DNA of 64,000 nt, from NCBI GenBank assembly GCA_019638255.1, contig JAHBUD010000001.1, positions 620,001 through 684,000 of the forward strand. The letters are read 5' to 3'. Every line of letters begins with the position of its first letter. Within the stretch, counting starts at the first letter, position 1. Source of the stretch: Cyclobacteriaceae bacterium. Its GTDB lineage: Bacteria > Bacteroidota > Bacteroidia > Cytophagales > Cyclobacteriaceae. Made by a program: the position numbers and the translations under genes. Of this stretch, positions 16,093 through 22,420 are shown piece by piece. The notes beneath the pieces are model-generated. The model was given only the letters and a program-made list of their open reading frames with translations. It made no database searches and was not told the origin of the DNA.

Positions 16093-17016
16093 ATGCCCGC
16101 CATCCACGTTGCCAAATCCATTGTTATTCAGGCTACACCTGAAAAGATTTTTAACATTCTTAGCGACTTTCATCATTGGCCTGCATGGTCTCCTTGGCTG
16201 GTAATGGAGCCAGACGCATCAGTACAGGTAAAGCCTGATGGAAAATTTTATAGCTGGGAAGGTAAACGCACCGGCAGTGGAGAGATGAAAGTGGTTTCGG
16301 AACGTTCGCCACACCGATTGGATCTTCTTGTTACTTTTTTAAAGCCATGGAAATCTTCATCACCCGTTTGCTTTGAACTTCGCGCACAAGGAGATGACAC
16401 GGAGGTAACCTGGCACATGGATAGTAAGCTTCCGTTTTTCATGTTTTGGATGAAAAAAATGATGACGGCTTATATCGGTATGGACTATACACGAGGCTTA
16501 ATGATGCTTAAGGAGTACGTTGAAGGAGGGAAAGTATCATCGTCTCTGAGTTTCAAAGGCACAAGCTTGTTTGCCGGCTGTACCTATGTAGGTATAAAAA
16601 CTTCTTGCGCCATGGAAACAGTTAACACTAAGATGGAAGAAGATTTTACAAAACTTTTTTCATGGGCTGAAACCCATTCAGGTTTAGTTGCTGGGAATGC
16701 TTTTTCAATTTACCATAAATGGGATGTTGTAAAGAATCTTGTGGAGTATACAGCAGCGTTTCCGGTAAAGGAGATTCCCGCTGATTTGCCCGGTGGCTTT
16801 CATAGGGGGACAATTCCTTCCGTTAAAGTAAACACCATCAAGCATACTGGCTCCTATAAATTTTTAGGCAATGCATATTCAACACACTATTCTATGCAGC
16901 GTGCAAAGGAGTACAAATACAAAAAGGGGATTGATCCATTTGAAACCTATATAAATCTACCGGGTGAAGTTTCAGACAATGAATTAATTACCGAAGTCCA
17001 TTTTCCTGTAAAGTAA
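16093..17016 (+). CDS. SRPBCC domain fused to GyrI-like effector-binding domain
   Basis: The 307-residue cytosolic protein has an N-terminal SRPBCC/polyketide-cyclase-like fold (about 1-145, KSIVIQATPEKIFNILSDFHHWPAWSPW). The C-terminal GyrI-like/AraC effector-binding domain (about 160-307) ends in the family-typical ETYINLPGEVSDNELITEVHFPV. Both halves are ligand-binding folds with no DNA-binding domain, so it is probably a small-molecule sensor or sequestering protein. The frame stays open upstream into tRNA-Leu, which rules out earlier starts. The ATG at 16093 begins the recognisable domain. A small membrane protein gene follows 25 bp downstream. Confidence 0.85.
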   Translation: MPAIHVAKSIVIQATPEKIFNILSDFHHWPAWSPWLVMEPDASVQVKPDGKFYSWEGKRTGSGEMKVVSERSPHRLDLLVTFLKPWKSSSPVCFELRAQGDDTEVTWHMDSKLPFFMFWMKKMMTAYIGMDYTRGLMMLKEYVEGGKVSSSLSFKGTSLFAGCTYVGIKTSCAMETVNTKMEEDFTKLFSWAETHSGLVAGNAFSIYHKWDVVKNLVEYTAAFPVKEIPADLPGGFHRGTIPSVKVNTIKHTGSYKFLGNAYSTHYSMQRAKEYKYKKGIDPFETYINLPGEVSDNELITEVHFPVK

Positions 17017-17041
17017 TTTTCAAATATTACATCAAAACAAT

Positions 17042-17461
17042 ATGAACCCAATACTTAGAAACATAGTGTCTGTTGTTGCTGGTATTGTGTCAGGCAGTAT
17101 TGTAAACATGGGGATCATTATGATCAGCGGATACATTATCACGCCTCCTGCCGGAGCGAATGTTACCACTATGGAAGGACTTAAGGAGTCGCTCCATTTA
17201 TTTGAGCCAAAACATTTTCTGTTTCCCTTTCTGGCGCATGCCCTTGGTACATTAGCAGGAGCCTGGGTGGCATCGAAAATCGCGGCTACTTATCGCATGA
17301 CTTTCGCGCTTGTAATTGGTTGTGTGTTTCTAGTTGGCGGGATCAGCAATGTGCTCATGCTTCCATCGCCCCTTTGGTTTACCATACTGGATTTAGGCGG
17401 TGCCTATTTTCCCATGGGCTACCTGGGCGGGAAATTAGCCATCGGGAAAAACACCGATTAA
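17042..17461 (+). CDS. small four-helix membrane protein of unknown function
   Basis: The 139-residue protein has four predicted transmembrane segments, at about 8-32, 60-78, 85-105 and 108-130, with many small residues (GIVSGSIVN, GTLAGAWVASKIA). No catalytic motif or named family is recognised. The ATG follows the SRPBCC/GyrI gene by 25 bp on the same strand, suggesting cotranscription. It converges on a holin-like gene with an 18-bp gap. It appears genuine because the hydrophobicity pattern is regular and there is no competing frame. Confidence 0.75.
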   Translation: MNPILRNIVSVVAGIVSGSIVNMGIIMISGYIITPPAGANVTTMEGLKESLHLFEPKHFLFPFLAHALGTLAGAWVASKIAATYRMTFALVIGCVFLVGGISNVLMLPSPLWFTILDLGGAYFPMGYLGGKLAIGKNTD

Positions 17462-17479
17462 GGCGTAGTCAAATCAATT

Positions 17480-17827
17480 TTATCGTGCGCGATCTTTTAG
17501 AAGATCATTGAACAAACTGTTAAGCAATGACAAGATTAAACTGAAAGCCAACGCCCACCAGAATCCATCTACATAAAAGCTATCGATCATCCAATCCACC
17601 AGTAAAATCATCAATGCATTAATGACTAACAAAAACAATCCAAACGTAACAAACGTAATAGGGATAGTTAGCACTACCAGTACCGGCTTTATAAGTGCAT
17701 TAACTATAGAAAGAACCAACGCCACCAATAGGGCATAACCGTAATGTTCAACGTGAACACCGGGCAATAGATAAGCCGCAAGCAATACAGCCAGGCCACT
17801 TAGTAAAAAACGAATAACACCGTTCAT
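17480..17827 (-). CDS. holin superfamily IV-like (PF04020-type) membrane protein
   Basis: The 115-residue, four-helix membrane protein shows the family hallmarks. The first helix carries LLSGLAVLLAAYLLPGVHV. A central block (LVALVLSIVNALIKPVLVVLTIP) reads ALVLxxVNAxIKPxLxxLxxP. Bacterial chromosomal members of this family are widespread, and a phage lysis role should not be assumed. There are no phage genes near. It is divergent from the exonuclease/GIY-YIG gene (64 bp apart). Confidence 0.9.
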   Translation of the reverse strand: MNGVIRFLLSGLAVLLAAYLLPGVHVEHYGYALLVALVLSIVNALIKPVLVVLTIPITFVTFGLFLLVINALMILLVDWMIDSFYVDGFWWALAFSLILSLLNSLFNDLLKDRAR

Positions 17828-17891
17828 AGCTTTTTATTAATCTTTCAATATCTGTTTTTCAATCGGAATCTCAAATACTAACTTGCTGGTT

Positions 17892-19262
17892 ATGTATGCC
17901 ATTGTTGATATCGAGACGACCGGGGGCTACGCGGATAACCATCGCATTACGGAAATTGCCATTTACCATCATAACGGTATTGAAGTAACCGATCATTTTT
18001 ACACACTGGTGAACCCGGGAAGAAAAATTCCGCAATACATCACCGGGCTTACCGGCATTACAACCGAGATGGTAGCCGTGGCACCACCGTTTGAGGAGGT
18101 TGCTGAATCCATATTGCGTTTACTGGAGGATAGAATTTTTGTAGCCCACAATGCGCACTTCGATTATTCTTTTCTCAAGAAAGAATTTGAACAAGCCGGC
18201 ATCAGCTGGCAAACGAAAAAACTTTGCACGGTAAGATTGAGCAGAAAAATAATTCCTGGTTTGCGCTCGTACAGTTTGGGGAGCCTGGCGCAAAGTTTAG
18301 GAGTGCCAATAAAAAACCGGCATAGGGCGGGGGGTGATGCCGAAGCAACGGCTGTTATTTTTTCCAAACTGCTTAATCGAGATAAAGATGGCTACATCAG
18401 CCGTTCGCTAAAACGAAATTCCGGTGAAACGATTTTACCACCGAACTTACCGAAAGATGAATTTGATCACCTTCCGGCAAAACCTGGTGTATATTATTTT
18501 TTGAATGAGCGCGGCAACGTGATTTATGTGGGCAAAGCCAACAATATCAAGAAGCGAATAGCCGGACATTTTACCGGAGATGCGCGCGAATGGAATCGAT
18601 CAAAAATCAGAAATGAGATTCACCACATTACCTACGAACTAACCGGTAATGAGTTGATTGCCCTTATTATGGAATCGCAGGAGATACGCAGGCTTTGGCC
18701 TAAGTACAACATGGCACAGAAATACAGAATTGAAGAGTGGGGCATTTACGATTATGAGGATCGTGCCGGGTACCATCGATTCAATGTGAACATGGTGAAG
18801 CGAGGATCTGTACCGTTGATTAAATTCAGTTCGAAAGGCGATGCCTGGAATTTTTTATGGGAGAAAGTGCGCGAGTTTGATTTGTGCCCGAAGCTAAGCG
18901 GGTTACAGCTTTCGAAGGGGCTTTGCTTTCAATACCAGATTGGCGAATGCAAAGGCGCGTGTATGGGCATTGAAAAGGTGAAGAAGTATAACAAGCGTGT
19001 GTATGCTGCGATTGAATCGTTCAACGGTTTGGGCGAATCAGTAGCGATTATTGGTAAAGGAAGAAAAGCGCGTGAGCAATCGCTGGTGCTGGTTGAGCAG
19101 GGAAAGTATTTGGGTTTTGGCTTTATCGATGGCGAAATTTCAATAGGTGATATAGAGGAGGCAAAAAACTTTGTACGAAAAGGTGTTGAAACAGCCACTG
19201 TGCAAAACCTTATCAATTCATACTTGCAAAATCCAAGAGGTTATGAGATGGTGTGGTTTTGA
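17892..19262 (+). CDS. DEDDh exonuclease fused to UvrC-like GIY-YIG nuclease module
   Basis: The 456-residue two-nuclease fusion has an N-terminal DnaQ-type 3'-5' exonuclease (about 1-170) with Exo I D6/E8 in VDIETTGG, Exo II in VAHNAHFDYSF and Exo III in HRAGGDAEAT. After a linker, a GIY-YIG domain (about 198-280) carries GVYYF, VIYVGKANNIKKR with its catalytic Arg, and the metal-binding Glu in ALIMESQEI. The C-terminal region keeps the UvrC/Cho-like cysteine motif CFQYQIGECKGAC. It probably acts in DNA repair as a Cho-like nick-and-trim enzyme. The start is the ATG at 17892, because the exonuclease motif begins at once. Confidence 0.9.
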   Translation: MYAIVDIETTGGYADNHRITEIAIYHHNGIEVTDHFYTLVNPGRKIPQYITGLTGITTEMVAVAPPFEEVAESILRLLEDRIFVAHNAHFDYSFLKKEFEQAGISWQTKKLCTVRLSRKIIPGLRSYSLGSLAQSLGVPIKNRHRAGGDAEATAVIFSKLLNRDKDGYISRSLKRNSGETILPPNLPKDEFDHLPAKPGVYYFLNERGNVIYVGKANNIKKRIAGHFTGDAREWNRSKIRNEIHHITYELTGNELIALIMESQEIRRLWPKYNMAQKYRIEEWGIYDYEDRAGYHRFNVNMVKRGSVPLIKFSSKGDAWNFLWEKVREFDLCPKLSGLQLSKGLCFQYQIGECKGACMGIEKVKKYNKRVYAAIESFNGLGESVAIIGKGRKAREQSLVLVEQGKYLGFGFIDGEISIGDIEEAKNFVRKGVETATVQNLINSYLQNPRGYEMVWF

Positions 19263-19271
19263 ACAACCCAC

Positions 19272-20054
19272 CTACAATGCTATTTGCTTCAGATTGTTCC
19301 TGCATTCGGCATGTCTAAGCCGATAACCAATTTGAATTCCACCGACAGAAAAAGTTTTTCCATCACTGCCATCTTTAAGGATCTCCTTTAATGCGCGTGT
19401 ATAAAACACCTGAATATTTAAGCCGATCGGCAAGTAAAATCCAGCACTGGCTTTTCCGCTAGTTATTAATGGTTCTATCAGGTCAGCCTTGTTCATCCTA
19501 TTTTGTTGATCTGGCCTTCCTGTTCCAAAATCAAAATCTGCTTTTGAACTGACATTAAAAGCTACTGAAAGCCCACCATTTACATAGAACCATGGTGTTA
19601 TGGTATAGCGTATCATGAGTGGAATGTCCACAAAACCGAGAACGAGTTTTCTGTCATCAGCAGAAATCGTGGTAACATCATAGTTGTAGTGCAGGTAACC
19701 AATTCCGGTTTGATACCCAATGCCCAATTTACATCTGGAGATTTCAATTGAGCCAAATGGCGAAATTCTTGGATCCAATGAACTGATGGAGGGGTTGTCT
19801 ATGCTCCATGAACTCAACGAAGCACCTGCGAAGAGATCAATATCGAACTGGTTAGTGAAGGCTTTCTTCCGGCTTTCTTTACCTCGAGCCACTTCATAGA
19901 AGGAATTCGTATCAATATGCCATGAACTTAAGGAAGCAAGGGCAGGGTATTCAACATCCTTTTTTTTTTGGAAAATATTTTTATCAATTGAAGTCTGCGC
20001 AAATACATGGCTGCATAGACTAACTAAAAGAGTGAGGTGCAACGAAGTATTCAT
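19272..20054 (-). CDS. PorT-like outer membrane beta-barrel protein with an A10 tract
   Basis: The 260-residue protein has a signal peptide ending near SHVFAQ and alternating amphipathic strands (DIDLFAGASLSSW, LGIGYQTGIGYLHYNYD, YTITPWFYVNGGLSVAFNV, GGIQIGYRLRH). These are typical of small Bacteroidota beta-barrels of the porin/PorT type. An internal echo, LASLSSWHID and GASLSSWSID, occurs at about residues 40 and 77. Codons near residue 29 (QKKKD) contain ten consecutive A. This could permit slipped-strand phase variation early in the gene. It is convergent with the exonuclease/GIY-YIG gene. The function is unknown. Confidence 0.7.
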   Translation of the reverse strand: MNTSLHLTLLVSLCSHVFAQTSIDKNIFQKKKDVEYPALASLSSWHIDTNSFYEVARGKESRKKAFTNQFDIDLFAGASLSSWSIDNPSISSLDPRISPFGSIEISRCKLGIGYQTGIGYLHYNYDVTTISADDRKLVLGFVDIPLMIRYTITPWFYVNGGLSVAFNVSSKADFDFGTGRPDQQNRMNKADLIEPLITSGKASAGFYLPIGLNIQVFYTRALKEILKDGSDGKTFSVGGIQIGYRLRHAECRNNLKQIAL

Positions 20055-20151
20055 ATACCAGAGGGTTAGTTGAAAATCGAGACCACCGCAAGTATAAATT
20101 TAATAGAAAAGTGAGGTTAAGCCACAAAAGACTCGATAAGTGGCCGATCCA

Positions 20152-20838
20152 CTATCTTTTTTGCCTTCCAGGCACGCCCGGATACAATACTGGAACGGGA
20201 TCACTTGTAAAAAATTCCTTTGAGTGAATATCCATTATTGAGAGTACGCCCGACCAACCTGCACCCGTGTCCATCAACCAGATTTCACCTGATTGTATTG
20301 GCTTTTGAAACGGAACAGGAGTATGGCCAAGGTAAACTTCATCGTACTCAGTATGCTTGCTGTGAATGCCTTTGTAATAGAATTCGAGCGCTATGCGCGA
20401 TAAGTTTCGATCCCACAAAAAAATCTGTAGGGATTGTTGTTGAATAGGCCGTAACGGATTGATGCCCGCATGAACAAACAGTTTGTTGTCCAGTATGTGG
20501 TAGGGCAATGCACCTTCCAGAAAAGCCTGGTGCTTTTCAAAACCTATACCCTTAAAAGAATTCACGGTTGCTTCGCCACCTTGTTCCCGCCATACTTCAT
20601 CGGTATGGCCATAGCGCATCCACTCCAACGTCCAGAAGTCGTGGTTGCCAAAAATGTAAGTGAGGTTTTTAATGCGCATCAATTCATCAATAGCGTGCTT
20701 CGTTTCCGGCCAGCCATCGCACACATCCCCCAAAGAAATGAGGTGATCTGTTTCATAATCAAAACCTGCTCGTTGCAGGCATTGAACAAGCGCACGATGT
20801 GCTCCATGGATATCTCCTATTACAAAAGTCCTCGACAT
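20152..20838 (-). CDS. calcineurin-like metallophosphoesterase
   Basis: The 228-residue PPP-type phosphatase has the ordered motifs GDIHG (residues 7-11), GDVCDGWPE, GNHDFW, HAGINP and GHTP. Together these form the di-metal site. The second motif reads GDVCDGW in place of GDxVDRG, so the Arg that usually contacts phosphate in protein phosphatases is lost. The substrate may therefore not be a phosphoprotein. The family also includes ApaH-like dinucleotide hydrolases. The start is placed at the ATG before SRTFVIGDIHG. It is divergent from the SemiSWEET gene, and only 35 bp separate the two starts. Confidence 0.92.
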   Translation of the reverse strand: MSRTFVIGDIHGAHRALVQCLQRAGFDYETDHLISLGDVCDGWPETKHAIDELMRIKNLTYIFGNHDFWTLEWMRYGHTDEVWREQGGEATVNSFKGIGFEKHQAFLEGALPYHILDNKLFVHAGINPLRPIQQQSLQIFLWDRNLSRIALEFYYKGIHSKHTEYDEVYLGHTPVPFQKPIQSGEIWLMDTGAGWSGVLSIMDIHSKEFFTSDPVPVLYPGVPGRQKR

Positions 20839-20873
20839 TATTTTACCTTCGTGCCATATCGAACCAAGATAAC

Positions 20874-21131
20874 ATGACAACCATTGAAATCGTTGGGCAC
20901 ACCGGTGCCTTTTTAAGCTCCATCACCTTTATGCCCCAGGTTTACAAAGCGTGGCAATCCAAAAGCGTAGGCGATCTGAGCCTGGCTATGATGCTGATTG
21001 TATTCTCCAGCACCATTGTATGGTTGATTTACGGTTTTGGGCTTACACTTTGGCCTGTTATTATTTGCAACGGCATTATCTGTGTCCTTAGCCTTATGCT
21101 TATTTATTTTAAGCTCACATTCAAGAAATAG
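20874..21131 (+). CDS. SemiSWEET-type sugar transporter
   Basis: The 85-residue protein is one MtN3/SWEET triple-helix bundle. Helix 1 carries FLSSITFMPQVYKAW with the Pro-Gln hinge, followed by KSVGDLSLAMM. Two more helices (VFSSTIVWLIYGFGL and IICNGIICVLSLMLIYFKL) follow. SemiSWEETs dimerise to form a sugar uniporter. The length is exactly typical. The ATG at 20874 is chosen because it begins the first helix. Upstream frame extension would run through the divergent phosphatase gene. A -7-like TACCTTCG lies at 20844-20851. Confidence 0.93.
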   Translation: MTTIEIVGHTGAFLSSITFMPQVYKAWQSKSVGDLSLAMMLIVFSSTIVWLIYGFGLTLWPVIICNGIICVLSLMLIYFKLTFKK

Positions 21132-21234
21132 AGTTTTCCGTTGGCCGAAGCAAATGCGTGGTTATCACTTTTTTAGCCTAAATCATTAGAATTGCGCTAC
21201 TTTAGCGCTTTAATTTTAATCAAATCGAGTTGTG

Positions 21235-22221
21235 ATGGAAGCTGTGATTGCTGAAAAACAAGATATGCACAAGGCAAAAATAAGCCAGGTGATGGCTGAG
21301 GTGGGTAAGGTGGTAGTGGGGCAACAGTATATGGTAAACCGTTTGCTTATCGGGTTATTCACCAATGGTCATATTTTATTAGAAGGCGTACCGGGCTTGG
21401 CCAAAACGCTAACGGTGAGTACACTTGCCCAGGTCCTTCACCTCGATTTTCAGCGCATTCAGTTTACTCCTGATTTGCTTCCGGCCGATTTGGTGGGAAC
21501 GATGATCTACAACCAAAAAGATGGAAAGTTTGAGGTAAAGAAGGGCCCCATTTTCGCCAACATAATTTTGGCCGATGAGATAAACCGTTCGCCAGCCAAA
21601 GTTCAATCCGCCTTACTAGAAGCCATGCAGGAAAAGCAGGTAACGATTGGTGAAACCACCTTTACACTCGACAAACCCTTTTTGGTATTGGCTACGCAAA
21701 ACCCGGTGGATCAAGAAGGTACCTATCCGTTGCCGGAGGCTCAGGTAGACCGCTTCATGATGAAAGTTTTTGTGGATTACCCCAGTAAGGATCAGGAATT
21801 GGAGGTAATGCGCAGGATATCCAACATGCGGTTTGATTTTACGGTTAACGCGTTACTCACCAAAGAAGACATTTACGACATCCGCGACCAGATCAACAAA
21901 GTAAAAATTTCAGAATCGTTGGAACGCTATATTATTGAATTGGTATTTGCTACCCGTAAGCCTTTAGAGTATAAACTAAACGAGCAAGCACCTTATATTC
22001 AGTTCGGTGCCTCACCCCGCGCCAGCATTAATTTAAACCTGGCAGCTAAGGCCACAGCGTATATGGAGGGGCGTGATTATGTGCTTCCGGAAGATATCAA
22101 AGAAGTGGCGTTAGATGTGATGAACCACCGTATTATTCTGAATTATGAAGCCGAAGCCGACAATGTAAAAACCAGCGACATCATTAAGGCTATTCTGAAC
22201 AAAGTGCCGATCAGCAAATAA
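21235..22221 (+). CDS. MoxR-family AAA+ ATPase
   Basis: The 328-residue AAA+ chaperone has Walker A GVPGLAKT (about residue 47), Walker B IILADEINRSPAK, sensor 1 in LATQNPVDQEGTYPLPEAQ and the Arg finger region VDRFMMK. Sensor 2 is in FGASPRASINL. MoxR proteins usually act with a DUF58 protein and von Willebrand-factor (Bat) proteins encoded in the same operon to mature or insert client proteins. None of these partners is present here. A GTG lies directly before the chosen ATG. The next gene, 199 bp downstream, is a TonB receptor with its own promoter. Confidence 0.95.
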   Translation: MEAVIAEKQDMHKAKISQVMAEVGKVVVGQQYMVNRLLIGLFTNGHILLEGVPGLAKTLTVSTLAQVLHLDFQRIQFTPDLLPADLVGTMIYNQKDGKFEVKKGPIFANIILADEINRSPAKVQSALLEAMQEKQVTIGETTFTLDKPFLVLATQNPVDQEGTYPLPEAQVDRFMMKVFVDYPSKDQELEVMRRISNMRFDFTVNALLTKEDIYDIRDQINKVKISESLERYIIELVFATRKPLEYKLNEQAPYIQFGASPRASINLNLAAKATAYMEGRDYVLPEDIKEVALDVMNHRIILNYEAEADNVKTSDIIKAILNKVPISK

Positions 22222-22252
22222 AGTACGGCTAACATTGCCATAAGGATTTTTT

Positions 22253-22266
22253 AAACTGGATAACAG
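22253..22266. promoter_or_regulatory. candidate shared operator motif upstream of TonB receptor
   Basis: AAACTGGATAACAG closely resembles AAACTGGTTTAACAG at 25370-25384, upstream of the beta-helix lipoprotein gene. A further CTGGTTTAA lies at 22336-22344. Repetition of this motif only before these two genes suggests a common regulator. Confidence 0.4.
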
Positions 22267-22295
22267 TATAATAACAGGTGATGGCCTGTCATTAT

Positions 22296-22311
22296 ATCGT
22301 AATATTACGAT
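22296..22311. promoter_or_regulatory. 16-bp perfect palindrome upstream of TonB receptor
   Basis: ATCGTAATATTACGAT is a perfect dyad without a loop, so it is more likely a protein-binding operator than an RNA hairpin. It lies 110 bp before the receptor ATG. Confidence 0.45.
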
Positions 22312-22349
22312 GGTTCTGAAAATCAGGTTTTTAGGCTGGTTTAAGCCGT

Positions 22350-22367
22350 TAACAATTTCGTAACAAT
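22350..22367. promoter_or_regulatory. direct repeat TAACAAT-N4-TAACAAT (11-bp period)
   Basis: Two identical 7-mers separated by TTCG repeat once per helical turn. This is the arrangement bound by OmpR/PhoB-type response regulators. The first copy is preceded by another T, giving TTAACA. The repeat is centred about 50 bp upstream of the start site inferred from CACCTTTG at 22397-22404. Confidence 0.4.
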
Positions 22368-22396
22368 GCCTTGCCGATGGGGTAATAGTGCAAGTG

Positions 22397-22404
22397 CACC
22401 TTTG
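22397..22404 (+). promoter_or_regulatory. -7 promoter element (CACCTTTG) of the second TonB receptor gene
   Basis: CACCTTTG is one mismatch from TAnnTTTG and identical to the element before the other TonB receptor gene. It is followed by the ATG 17 bp later, which would give a very short leader. Confidence 0.45.
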
Positions 22405-22420
22405 CATGAAATTTTAAGCT

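Noticed and set aside
17480..17827. Prophage remnant suggested by a holin-like protein
   Set aside because: The PF04020-type family is common on chromosomes, and no endolysin, structural or integrase gene is nearby.
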